64,000 nucleotides of DNA, from positions 62,001-126,000 of the forward strand of contig NZ_PDNW01000008.1 in assembly GCF_002849655.1 (NCBI RefSeq). Direction: 5' to 3'. Both the position numbers and the translations under genes were made by a program. The DNA comes from Pollutimonas subterranea. Its GTDB lineage: Bacteria > Pseudomonadota > Gammaproteobacteria > Burkholderiales > Burkholderiaceae_B. Each line of letters begins with the position of its first letter. Position 1 is the first letter of the stretch. Of this stretch, positions 26,405-35,741 are shown in pieces. A model generated the notes under the pieces. The model worked only from the letters and a program-made list of their open reading frames with translations, did no database searches and was not told the origin of the DNA.

Positions 26405-26485
26405 AACCATGAACCGGCGGCAACGCCACCAGGCTGCTTGGGCGCACATCAGGGCGGTATGAGACTTGCTCGCAATCCCAAGTGA
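26405..26485 (-). pseudogene. Relic of a DUF488 gene (C-terminal segment only)
   Basis: The reverse strand encodes SKSHTALMCAQAAWWRCRRF, which matches SGSHVALMCAEAVWWRCHRS of the intact DUF488 gene at 18245-18826. The upstream side is cut by an in-frame TAG, and the similarity ends at about the oxidoreductase stop codon. Only about 25 codons of the family's best-conserved region remain, so this is a gene fossil, not a gene. Confidence 0.75.
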
Positions 26486-27721
<1,236 letters not shown>

Positions 27722-27859
27722 CGATTGGGTTATGTCCGGCACCGCATACATGCCGAGCTGGTCAAGATCGGCGAAAAAATCGGCGGCCTGCTGGTATGCC
27801 TGCGGCGACCGGCCGGCATGTTGAGTCGTAGAGAGCAAGCCTGGCCTCGCCGTCATCGT

Positions 27860-28507
27860 TCACCCCCCCGCCTTGCGGAAAGTAAAATTGATACGCTGGC
27901 TCCCCAGCAATGGATGCGGTTGGTCTTTGAGGGGCATCACGCCGTGATAGCGTAATCTGTCCTCTCCGCCCCATACCGCGACGTCACCATGATGAAGAGG
28001 CACTTTCATCGTCTTATCGCTGCGTTGGTGGCCGCCAAACAGAAAAACAGCGCTCATGCCCAGCGACACGGAGACAATGGGAGCGTCGTAGTCGCGTTCG
28101 TTTTTATCCTGATGCAACGACAGGCGCGCGCCAGGCAAATAGCGATTGACCAGGCAGGCGTCGGGTTCAAAATTATCAAAGCCGGCCGCGGCAGCCGCCT
28201 GGCGCGCCGTTCTCGCAAACACCGCCGGCATGGCCGGCCAGGGCTGGTCGCTATCCGGATCAATGGTCGTGTATCGATAGCCGCGCCTGTCCGTTGTCCA
28301 GCCAAGCGTCCCGCAATTGGTCAGGGCCACCGACATAGTGAATCCGCCGGGTGTGACCATGTGCCTGAAGGGCGAGACCTGCTCCAGAAGCTCGATAGCG
28401 GGTAGCAGCTCGCCCACAAAGGGCAAGGCGAAGCCGCGTAGAACAAACGCATCCGGCCCCAGGAAATCGCGTTCGCCCGCACTGGGTGAAAATAGCTCAA
28501 GGTTCAT
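27860..28507 (-). CDS. alkB: DNA oxidative demethylase AlkB
   Basis: This 215-residue Fe(II)/2-oxoglutarate dioxygenase removes methyl groups from 1-methyladenine and 3-methylcytosine. Iron ligands are H132 and D134 in [13 protein letters not shown] and H188 in LRYHGV; R205 and R211 in QRINFTFR bind 2-oxoglutarate. The nucleotide-recognition lid [13 protein letters not shown] is also kept. Length and motifs match E. coli AlkB almost exactly. The gene overlaps the 3' end of the oxygenase relic upstream, which was probably once its operon partner. Confidence 0.95.
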   Translation of the reverse strand: MNLELFSPSAGERDFLGPDAFVLRGFALPFVGELLPAIELLEQVSPFRHMVTPGGFTMSVALTNCGTLGWTTDRRGYRYTTIDPDSDQPWPAMPAVFARTARQAAAAAGFDNFEPDACLVNRYLPGARLSLHQDKNERDYDAPIVSVSLGMSAVFLFGGHQRSDKTMKVPLHHGDVAVWGGEDRLRYHGVMPLKDQPHPLLGSQRINFTFRKAGG

Positions 28508-28772
28508 ACGGTTCCCGTCTATCCACCGTATTAACGCGCATCCACGTAGGCGCGTTGGTGGCCGAGATTATCTCGGTCATCACGAACTCGCCACCAGTGA
28601 AATCTTCACCGGGGCACGATAGCAAGATGGCAACCCGCATCGGAAATACTTGATCGCCATACATATCCTGATGCAGGCAATTGTAATCGTCCCTACGGTA
28701 CTGAAGCATCAGCGGCGTGGGTCGCATCTGGCCCGCAGCATGGCAGCGTTCGATCAGAGAACCGCTTGTTTG
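28497..28772 (-). pseudogene. Truncated 2OG-Fe(II) oxygenase (Oxygenase-NA like)
   Basis: The frame encodes [19 protein letters not shown], then [20 protein letters not shown] and [11 protein letters not shown]. This is the core of a 2OG-Fe(II) oxygenase family found with DNA-alkylation repair genes, holding the first HxD iron motif (HQD). An in-frame TGA at 28773-28775 cuts the N-terminal part, and after the GGEFVMTE segment the family pattern is lost, so the second His and the Arg are absent. An inactive remnant is the best reading. Confidence 0.7.
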
Positions 28773-28878
28773 TCAGTCGGCATTGACCCGACAGCACTAT
28801 TCAGCAGGCAAAGCGCGGCGCGCATTGATCGGCGGGACTTAATAGGCGTTTACCTCTACACTGCAGAGTGCAAGAAGC

Positions 28879-28912
28879 TGCCGGGCAAGAGTTGAACAGA
28901 CTCTGCCTGGCA
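28879..28912 (+). promoter_or_regulatory. Hairpin in the leader of the diaminopimelate dehydrogenase gene
   Basis: TGCCGGGCAAGAGT (28879-28892) pairs imperfectly with ACTCTGCCTGGCA (28900-28912) around a 7-base loop, followed by TTCTTATTT. It ends 49 bases before the ddh start. It may be a terminator or attenuator; no L-box lysine riboswitch features are present. Confidence 0.4.
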
Positions 28913-28961
28913 TTCTTATTTGGAAACTTTGTACGCTGAGTAGAAATCAAGGAAAACCACC

Positions 28962-29948
28962 ATGAGTCAGTCCATTCGCATCGCAATTGCCGGTTACGGC
29001 AACCTGGGGCGCGGCGTTGAAGCCGCGATAGCCAAGAATTCCGACATGTTGCTCACCGGCATCTACACCCGTCGCCCGCCTTCGCAGTTGAAACCCAGGC
29101 AGGAGGCGAGCCCCGTGTATTCGATGGAAGCGCTAAACGGGGACGTGGACAAGATCGATGTCCTGATTCTCTGCGGCGGTTCGAAGGAAGATTTGCCGAA
29201 GCAAGGTCCCGAATTGGCTGCACTGTTCAATACGGTGGACAGCTTTGATACTCATGCACGCATTCCTGAGTATTTCGCAGCGGTCGATGGGCCGGCACGC
29301 GCCAACCGCAAGACCGCACTGATTTCGGCAGGATGGGATCCCGGCATGTTTTCCATCAATCGCGTGTACGGCGAAGCGCTGCTGCCCGACGGCGCGACCT
29401 ATACCTTCTGGGGCAAAGGACTCAGCCAGGGACACTCGGATGCCATTCGGCGCATACCCGGGGTAGCCGGTGGCGTCCAATACACCGTTCCAGCCCAGGA
29501 GGCATTGGATAGAGTGCGTGACGGTTCCCGGCCGATACTGACAACACGCCAGAAGCATACGCGCGATTGTTTCGTTGTCCTTGAAGCCGACGCCAACCCC
29601 GAGGCGGTTAAACGCGCCATCGTCACCATGCCGCATTATTTTGATGAGTACGACACTACGGTAGCCTTCATCACAGAGGAAGAATTGCGCCGTGAGCACA
29701 ATGCCATGCCGCACGGCGGGGTCGTCATTCGCTCCGGCAACACCACGGCGGAAAACGCGCAGGTCGTGGAATACTCGCTTAAATTAAGCAGCAACCCGGA
29801 ATTCACATCCAGCATACTTGTAGCCTACGCCCGGGCCGTACATCGCATGCAACAGGCGGGTCAGTATGGCGCCAAGACGGTATTCGATGTCGCCCCTGGC
29901 CTGCTCTCGGCGAAAAGCCCGGAGCAATTGCGCGCCGAGGACTTGTGA
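28962..29948 (+). CDS. ddh: meso-Diaminopimelate D-dehydrogenase
   Basis: This 328-residue enzyme makes meso-diaminopimelate from tetrahydrodipicolinate in one NADPH-dependent step, a shortcut in lysine and peptidoglycan synthesis. It has the N-terminal Rossmann motif IAIAGYGNLGRGVEAAI, then LILCGGSKEDLPKQGPELA, SFDTHARIPEYFA, SAGWDPGMFSINRVY and FWGKGLSQGHSDA, which are specific to this family. Length agrees with Corynebacterium Ddh. An AAGGA sits upstream of the ATG. It stands alone, convergent with the DeoR gene, after a leader hairpin. Confidence 0.93.
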   Translation: MSQSIRIAIAGYGNLGRGVEAAIAKNSDMLLTGIYTRRPPSQLKPRQEASPVYSMEALNGDVDKIDVLILCGGSKEDLPKQGPELAALFNTVDSFDTHARIPEYFAAVDGPARANRKTALISAGWDPGMFSINRVYGEALLPDGATYTFWGKGLSQGHSDAIRRIPGVAGGVQYTVPAQEALDRVRDGSRPILTTRQKHTRDCFVVLEADANPEAVKRAIVTMPHYFDEYDTTVAFITEEELRREHNAMPHGGVVIRSGNTTAENAQVVEYSLKLSSNPEFTSSILVAYARAVHRMQQAGQYGAKTVFDVAPGLLSAKSPEQLRAEDL

Positions 29949-29980
29949 GGGGATCTGGCTATCTTTCGTGGTGCCGCGGC

Positions 29981-30763
29981 TTATGGCGCGATAACGATAT
30001 CGACGCCCTGGGCGCTGATCGCAGCGAGCGTCTCGGCATCCGACGCCGCATCGGTAATCAGTCGCTGTACGTTGCTCCATGACGATATCCGGAAACTGGC
30101 AAACGCGTGCAGTTTGGTGTGGTCGGCCATGACGGTGACGCGGCTTGCCGCGGCAATAAAAGCGCGGTTCATGGCGGCGTCTTCGTTGTCGCGCATATAG
30201 ATGCCACTCTCGGACACGGCGTGCACGCCGAGAAACGCTTCGCGTATCTGGATGTCCGGGAAGCGGTCACGCTCAGGTCGCTCGATAGTGGCCTGTTTGC
30301 GTATATCGAGCCTTCCGGGCAGCACGTACACATGAGCCCGAACGCTTTGCCCTGCTACCGTGGCTACAGTCAGACCATTAGTGATGACGTGCAGATCCAG
30401 GTGACCGCGTAACGCCTGCGCAAGCGCATGCGTGGTTGTGCCGGCATTTACTAAAATGCTATCGCCATCCGAAATGTACTGAGCGGCGCACTCTGCGATC
30501 GCGGCTTTTTCTTCCGCCTGCTGATGGTGGCGCTCGGGGTAGCTGTACATTTCATAACGCGCGTTGCCCTCTGCCAGAACCTCCTGAGTGGCAACGGCGC
30601 CACCGTGGGTTCTCTCGAGCAGCCCGCGTTCCCCAAGCTCAAGCAGATCGCGCCGGATAGTAATGGGAGAGGTGGAGAATTCGGCCGCCAGATCACGCAC
30701 AGTGACCGCACTGGTTTGCTGCATCAGGACCAGGATGCGCTGTTGTCGTTCTGCTTTAAGCAT
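29981..30763 (-). CDS. DeoR/GlpR family transcriptional regulator
   Basis: This 260-residue protein has a DeoR-type HTH (MLKAERQQRILVLM, then RDLAAEFSTSPITIRRDLLEL) and a C-terminal ribose-phosphate-isomerase-like effector domain (ILVNAGTTTHALAQAL at about 95-110). Such regulators sense phosphorylated sugars or glycerol-3-phosphate. The start at 30763 matches the family start; the 16 extra upstream residues look unrelated. It faces the HAD-ABC-phosphodiesterase operon across a gap that holds paired inverted 15-bp sites. Confidence 0.9.
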   Translation of the reverse strand: MLKAERQQRILVLMQQTSAVTVRDLAAEFSTSPITIRRDLLELGERGLLERTHGGAVATQEVLAEGNARYEMYSYPERHHQQAEEKAAIAECAAQYISDGDSILVNAGTTTHALAQALRGHLDLHVITNGLTVATVAGQSVRAHVYVLPGRLDIRKQATIERPERDRFPDIQIREAFLGVHAVSESGIYMRDNEDAAMNRAFIAAASRVTVMADHTKLHAFASFRISSWSNVQRLITDAASDAETLAAISAQGVDIVIAP

Positions 30764-30827
30764 AGTTCTAAAAGATGTCGGTAGAAAAGAACCGCATGAG
30801 GATAGTGCCATACGTTAGCACAGCCGG

Positions 30828-30842
30828 AATGATCGAATATGA
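30828..30842 (+). promoter_or_regulatory. Candidate DeoR operator, copy 1
   Basis: AATGATCGAATATGA is the exact reverse complement of the site at 30885-30899. It lies in the gap between the DeoR gene and the transport operon. Within it ATGAT occurs twice as a 10-bp spaced direct repeat, a pattern common for DeoR-family sites. Confidence 0.65.
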
Positions 30843-30884
30843 TTGTTTTATGAACTAGAAATCGGCAAACCATTCATTTTAATG

Positions 30885-30899
30885 TCATATTCGATCATT
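30885..30899 (-). promoter_or_regulatory. Candidate DeoR operator, copy 2
   Basis: TCATATTCGATCATT is the inverted twin of 30828-30842; the copies are 57 bp apart, centre to centre. It ends 12 bases before the preferred HAD start, so bound repressor would block the operon promoter. Confidence 0.65.
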
Positions 30900-30911
30900 A
30901 AAATGCATGAC

Positions 30912-31598
30912 ATGAACAATCAATTTACCCCAAAATCGATCATCTTCGATCTCGACGGAACACTGCTGGATACATGGCCTAGCCTGCATGCAGCCGTTCT
31001 TTCCTTCGACCCTGATGGGCGAAGCCGGCTGGATCCGGAGGCCCTGAGGCGCCGGCTTAGCGACGGCATCGGCCCCATGCTGTCCCTTGCGCTGGCCCAA
31101 TTGAATCGTGATGAACTAGGGGCACGTCGCGATTACCGCTTGCTTTCCGAAATCTATGAGCATGACTGGCTATGTACCGCGACGCCCTTTGAAGGCAGCC
31201 AGGCCATGCTGCATGAGCTCAGCACCGCCGGTTTTCGGCTTGGCCTTTGTACAAACCGTGACCCTGCCACCACCGCTGAGCTGCTCGGGCATCTTGGGTG
31301 GGACGAATACTTTGCCGCCAAAGTGTGCCTGGGCGACTGCGAAAACGCCAAGCCGCATGCGGATCCTTTGCTAAAGACACTCTCTCTGCTGGCATGTACC
31401 CCGGCCGACGCCTTGTTTGTTGGCGATTCTCATATTGATGCATCGTGCGCGGCGAATGCAAACGTGTCGTTTGTCGCGCATCTAGGTGGCTATCACGCGC
31501 ACCGCAACGACCTTGACCCCTGTGTAATGGCCTTCACCCACTTCTGGGAATTGGCCGACTGGATCGGCCAGCATCGTCCTGCCTTAACGGAATCATGA
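30912..31598 (+). CDS. HAD family hydrolase (phosphoglycolate phosphatase-like)
   Basis: This 228-residue haloacid-dehalogenase-fold phosphatase has motif I IIFDLDGTLLDTW, a helical cap, motif II LCTNR, the lysine of motif III in CENAKPHADP and motif IV VGDSHID. It probably dephosphorylates a small phosphate ester such as a sugar- or glycerol-phosphate. The ATG at 30912 is preferred over 30882, because the earlier ATG would lie in the operator-like site. It is the first gene of the six-gene operon; its stop is directly followed by the ABC ATPase start. Confidence 0.85.
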   Translation: MNNQFTPKSIIFDLDGTLLDTWPSLHAAVLSFDPDGRSRLDPEALRRRLSDGIGPMLSLALAQLNRDELGARRDYRLLSEIYEHDWLCTATPFEGSQAMLHELSTAGFRLGLCTNRDPATTAELLGHLGWDEYFAAKVCLGDCENAKPHADPLLKTLSLLACTPADALFVGDSHIDASCAANANVSFVAHLGGYHAHRNDLDPCVMAFTHFWELADWIGQHRPALTES

Positions 31599-32735
31599 AT
31601 GATGGATATCAAACTCACTGATGTGACGAAAACCTATGGTGCGACGACCGTGCTGGACAAGTTGACGTTGACCATCAAGAAAGGCGAGTTCCTGACCCTG
31701 CTGGGCGCGTCCGGTTGCGGGAAGTCGACGCTGCTCAAGCTGCTGGCTGGACTAGAACTACCCGATACCGGCGAAATCCGGAAAGGCGACGTAAATCTGC
31801 TTGCGCAGACACCGTCCGAACGCGACTGCGCCATGGTCTTTCAATCGTATGCGCTCTATCCACACATGACCGTAGGCGACAATATCTGCACGCCGCTTTA
31901 CATGGGCACGATGAGCTTCACGCAACGTCTACCGGGCGCGCGCTGGTTCAGTCCTGGCGCACGCAGTCGCGTTCGCACCGCCCAAGAGCTTGGCCGCAGG
32001 GTCGCCGAAATCCTAGGCATTGACCACTTGTGGTCACGCAAGCCCGCCGCGCTGTCGGGCGGTCAACGACAGCGCGTGGCGCTGGCCAGGGCCATGGTGC
32101 GACGCCCTTCGCTGTTCCTGTTCGACGAGCCGCTGTCCAATCTGGATGCCAACCTGCGGCAGTCGCTGCGCGCGGAAATCCGGCAACTGCACGACGAGCT
32201 GGGCGTCACATTTGTGTACGTGACGCATGATCAGCACGAAGCGATGTCGATGTCTGATCGTATTGCAGTCATGAAAGACGGTCGTATCCTCCAGCTTGGA
32301 ACTCCGACCAACATTTATGATGAACCGCAGCACCGCGATGTAGCGGCGTTTGTCGGCGCGCCGCGCATCAACTTCCTGCCAGTTGCACGCGACGGCAATG
32401 ACAGGCCGGCCATTCAGGGACAGCCACTGGAGCAATTGCTTCCGGCAGCGGTGGCGGAGGTGGGCTTTCGACCGCACGCCGCCAGCCTGAAGCGGCTCCC
32501 GGATGCGCTCAAGGTGAGCGGGCGCATCGTTCTGATGGAGTACACCGGTGCTGAACGCATCGTCACCATGGTGACGCCCGAGGACGACAAGATCACGCTG
32601 GTCGTCGACGACGGGCCAGGACTGCGGGTGGGCGAAAACTTGAGCGTCTTTGTGCCCATGGAACAGTGCCATGCCTTTGACGCCGACGGACTCAGGCTGG
32701 TACCGCTATGCGCCGCCTTTTCTTGCGCCGCGTAG
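31599..32735 (+). CDS. ABC transporter ATP-binding protein, UgpC/MalK type
   Basis: This 378-residue ATPase has Walker A GASGCGKST (about 37-45), signature LSGGQRQRVALARAM, Walker B LFLFDEPLSNLD and the switch His in VYVTHDQHEAM. A C-terminal TOBE-like regulatory domain (about 250-378) is present, as in sugar and glycerol-phosphate importers. There is an insertion of about 30 residues (MGTMSFTQRLPGARWFSPGA) between the Q-loop and the signature. The gene follows the HAD stop with no gap, and ATG codons at 31599 and 31602 are both usable. Confidence 0.92.
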   Translation: MMDIKLTDVTKTYGATTVLDKLTLTIKKGEFLTLLGASGCGKSTLLKLLAGLELPDTGEIRKGDVNLLAQTPSERDCAMVFQSYALYPHMTVGDNICTPLYMGTMSFTQRLPGARWFSPGARSRVRTAQELGRRVAEILGIDHLWSRKPAALSGGQRQRVALARAMVRRPSLFLFDEPLSNLDANLRQSLRAEIRQLHDELGVTFVYVTHDQHEAMSMSDRIAVMKDGRILQLGTPTNIYDEPQHRDVAAFVGAPRINFLPVARDGNDRPAIQGQPLEQLLPAAVAEVGFRPHAASLKRLPDALKVSGRIVLMEYTGAERIVTMVTPEDDKITLVVDDGPGLRVGENLSVFVPMEQCHAFDADGLRLVPLCAAFSCAA

Positions 32736-32744
32736 GAGAAAGCG

Positions 32745-33617
32745 ATGCATATCAAACGTAACCAGCTCGCGCTGCTGCTTGGCCCCAGTCTGGTACTGAC
32801 CCTACTGTTGCTGGTGGTGCCCTTGGTCGTCGTAGCCGTGATGTCGCTCACCGACTGGCAATTTGGTGCCAGTGCGTGGAATTGGATCGGCCTGGAGAAC
32901 TATGTGGAGCTCTGGCAAGACGAGACTTTTCAGAAGTCGTTCTCGAATACGGTGTATTACCTGATACTGGTATCGATCGGCTCTATAACCATCGGACTCG
33001 GCGCCGCTCTTCTGATTGAGTCGCACACTTCGCTGCGAGGCTTTTATCGCACTGTTTACTTCATGCCGGTTGCATCCACCCTGATCGCCATGGCGGTAGT
33101 GTGGCAATTCCTGATGCACCCCAGCGCCGGCTTCATCAACCAGGTCATTGCCTGGTTCGGCATCGCACCCCAGAACTGGCTGAAGGATTACGACCTGGCG
33201 CTGGGATCGCTTGCCGTAATCGGTACTTGGCAGATGTCAGGTCTTGCCATGGTCATGTTCATGGCTGGGCTGAAGAACATTCCGGCGGAGCTGCGCCAGG
33301 CCAGCCTGCTGGACGGCATGACCAATCCGGTAGACCGCTTGTTCCGGCTTATTTTGCCGCTGCTTGGGCCTACCACCCTTTTTGTAGTCACCGTGTGCGC
33401 CATCCGTTCCCTTCAGGTGTTTGACATCGTGCATGTCCTGACCAGTGGCGGACCGAACAAGGCAACCGAGGTACTGCTGCACTCCATTTACAACGAGGGC
33501 TTCGGATTCTTCCGAATGGGGTATGCCTCTGCCATGACCGTGATCTTTGTGGCCTGCATTTTCGTGTTGACCCTCGTCCAACAGGCGGGCATGGAAAAAA
33601 GGACGCATTACGCATGA
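32745..33617 (+). CDS. ABC transporter permease, UgpA-like
   Basis: This 290-residue inner-membrane protein has about six transmembrane segments, starting LALLLGPSLVLTLLLLVVPLVVV. The cytoplasmic EAA-type loop is ELRQASLLDGMTNPVDRLFRLILP (about 185-205), where the ATPase docks. It matches the MalF/UgpA class. It is in the operon 9 bases after the ATPase, with its last 4 bases overlapping the next permease. Confidence 0.92.
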   Translation: MHIKRNQLALLLGPSLVLTLLLLVVPLVVVAVMSLTDWQFGASAWNWIGLENYVELWQDETFQKSFSNTVYYLILVSIGSITIGLGAALLIESHTSLRGFYRTVYFMPVASTLIAMAVVWQFLMHPSAGFINQVIAWFGIAPQNWLKDYDLALGSLAVIGTWQMSGLAMVMFMAGLKNIPAELRQASLLDGMTNPVDRLFRLILPLLGPTTLFVVTVCAIRSLQVFDIVHVLTSGGPNKATEVLLHSIYNEGFGFFRMGYASAMTVIFVACIFVLTLVQQAGMEKRTHYA

Positions 33618-34456
33618 ACTCGCCAACTCAACCTTCCCTGACCTGGCGCATCGCGCGTCATGCCATTCTCATGACAGGCACCATCATTTACCTGTTTCCC
33701 TTTATCTGGATGCTGTCGACTTCTCTCAAGCCGGCGGACGAAATCTTCATGAGCGGTTTCCATCTGCTGCCGCAGAAATGGGCCGCGGTGGAAAACTACA
33801 CGACGGCTCTCACCCAAGTTCCGCTGCTGCGCTATCTGTTCAATGGCATCGTCGTATGCGCAGGCATTCTCATCCTGCAGGTGCTGGTTGCCTTGCCTGC
33901 CGCTTATGTGTTTGCCAAGATCGAATTCCGCGGCAAGCACCTGGCATGGGGCTTGGTGATGCTTTCTCTCATGATTCCGTTTCAGGCAACGGCAATCCCG
34001 CTATACATCCTGCTTTATCACGCAGGTTTGCTGGACACGACAGCGGCGCTGATCATTCCGTTCATTGCGTCGGCGTTCGGCATCTTTCTGATGCGCCAGT
34101 TTTTCCGGGGCGTGCCGAACGATCTCATCCATGCCGCGCGCCTTGACGGGATGAGTGAGTTCGAGCTTGTCTGGCGCGTCCTCATGCCGGCGGCCATGCC
34201 GGCACTCATCGCCTTTTCCATCTTTTCGGTCGTCTGGCATTGGAATGATTATTTCTGGCCGCTACTGGTGATCAACACGATGGAACTGGCGACGCCACCC
34301 CTTGGCACGATGTTTTTTATGAACGAAGAAGCAGGCACGAACTATGGCCCCCTCATGGCGGGCACGGTCATCATCACGCTGCCCCTGCTTCTGTTTTTCC
34401 TGGCGGCGCAAAAGCGCTTTATTGAAGGTGTAACCCTGACGGGTGTTAAAGGTTGA
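33614..34456 (+). CDS. ABC transporter permease, UgpE-like
   Basis: This 280-residue permease of the MalG/UgpE class starts with a short cytoplasmic tail and IIYLFPFIWMLSTSLKPADEIF, and has six transmembrane segments. The EAA-type loop is DLIHAARLDGMSEFELVWRVLMP. It overlaps the preceding permease by 4 bases (ATGA), showing translational coupling. Together with UgpA-like and ATPase subunits it forms the import channel. Confidence 0.92.
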   Translation: MNSPTQPSLTWRIARHAILMTGTIIYLFPFIWMLSTSLKPADEIFMSGFHLLPQKWAAVENYTTALTQVPLLRYLFNGIVVCAGILILQVLVALPAAYVFAKIEFRGKHLAWGLVMLSLMIPFQATAIPLYILLYHAGLLDTTAALIIPFIASAFGIFLMRQFFRGVPNDLIHAARLDGMSEFELVWRVLMPAAMPALIAFSIFSVVWHWNDYFWPLLVINTMELATPPLGTMFFMNEEAGTNYGPLMAGTVIITLPLLLFFLAAQKRFIEGVTLTGVKG

Positions 34457-34466
34457 AGGACCAAGC

Positions 34467-35729
34467 ATGAAACGATTTATTATTTCGGGCCTATTGGCTG
34501 GACTTTCACTGACCAGCGGCATGGCCACTGCAGCGAAAATCGAGTTGATCGTCGACTATCCGTATCCGGACGTATTTAATTCCGTACACGAGGAACTAGC
34601 CAAGCGCTTCTCCATAAAATTTCCTGATTACTCCGTTAAGTTCCGTGCACCCACACCTGAGTATGAGTCGGCGGCCCAGCAGGCGCTGCGTCATGCAGTG
34701 ACAAATCAACTGGCGGATGTCTCCTTCCAGGGTTTGAATCGGCAGCGCGTGTTCGTAGACCGCGCTATCGCCGTGGACCTTACGCCATTCATCAAGGCCG
34801 AACAGGATTGGGACAAACGCGGTTATAGCGATTCGCTGATGTCGCTGGGCCAGGTTAATGGCATTCAATCCGGTATCGGCTTCTCGCTCTCGACACCGAT
34901 TGTCTACTACAACAAGGACTTAATCAGCAAAGCGGGCGCCAACGCCGAGGATCTGCCCAAGACTTGGGACGAGATCATTGCACTGGCCGACAAATCCCGC
35001 TCAGTCAATCCCGAGACTTACGGTATGCATTACGATTGGGAAATCACCGGCAACTGGCTCTGGCAATCCATGGTGTTTTCCAAGGGCGGCCAAATGTTGG
35101 ACGACACAGAAAAGAAAGTCGCTTTTGACGAAGCCATCGGCCAGGATTCGATCGCTCAAATGGGCCGCATGGTCAAGAACGGCACCATGCAAAACTATAA
35201 CTACAACGAAGCGATGCAATTGTTTGTAAGCGGCAAGATGGCGGTGTTTTCTTCATCCACGTCGCGCCTGTCCGGCATGGAGAAGCAGATTGGCGACCGC
35301 TTCAACATGGTCACTGGTTTCTTCCCTGTCTATGGCGAAAATGGCCGGGTACCGGCAGGCGGCAACGTGGCCATGATGTTTACCAAGGATCCTGCGCGTC
35401 AGAAGGCCGCATGGGAATATATCAAGTTCGTGACGGGGCCTGAAGGCGCGGTCGTCATGACGAAAAACACGGGCTACTTCCCGGCCAATACGCTGCCGAT
35501 TGAAGATCCAAATGGTCTGAAGGGCTTCTACGACGAGAATCCCAACCAATATACCGCTGTGAAACAACTGCCCTGGTTGACTGGCTGGTATGCCTTCCCC
35601 GGTGAAAACGGTTTGAAAATTACCGATGTGATTCTCGACAACCTGCAAACGGTGTTCGACAAATCAGCCCAGCCACAAGCTGCGCTGCAGAATATGTCCA
35701 AGGAAGTGCAGAAGCTTCTGGATCGCTAA
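34467..35729 (+). CDS. ABC transporter substrate-binding protein, UgpB-like
   Basis: This 420-residue periplasmic binding protein has a Sec signal peptide (MKRFIISGLLAGLSLTSGMA, cut near residue 23 before AAKIEL), then a family 1 solute-binding fold: PTPEYESAAQQALRHAV, VYYNKDL, TWDEIIALADKSR and SGKMAVFSS with PAGGNVAMMF. Overall similarity is to UgpB and sugar receptors; the ligand is uncertain. The ATG at 34467 is 10 bases after the permease stop, with AGGACC upstream. It is the operon's receptor gene. Confidence 0.9.
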   Translation: MKRFIISGLLAGLSLTSGMATAAKIELIVDYPYPDVFNSVHEELAKRFSIKFPDYSVKFRAPTPEYESAAQQALRHAVTNQLADVSFQGLNRQRVFVDRAIAVDLTPFIKAEQDWDKRGYSDSLMSLGQVNGIQSGIGFSLSTPIVYYNKDLISKAGANAEDLPKTWDEIIALADKSRSVNPETYGMHYDWEITGNWLWQSMVFSKGGQMLDDTEKKVAFDEAIGQDSIAQMGRMVKNGTMQNYNYNEAMQLFVSGKMAVFSSSTSRLSGMEKQIGDRFNMVTGFFPVYGENGRVPAGGNVAMMFTKDPARQKAAWEYIKFVTGPEGAVVMTKNTGYFPANTLPIEDPNGLKGFYDENPNQYTAVKQLPWLTGWYAFPGENGLKITDVILDNLQTVFDKSAQPQAALQNMSKEVQKLLDR

Positions 35730-35741
35730 GGAAAACACAGC

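Noticed and set aside
27722-27859. Small gene between hmp and alkB (frame starting MGYVRHRIHAEL)
   Set aside because: It overlaps alkB on the opposite strand, has no ribosome site, and shows no family pattern.
28773-28961. Lysine riboswitch upstream of ddh
   Set aside because: The gap is too short and lacks the conserved L-box elements; only one simple hairpin is seen.
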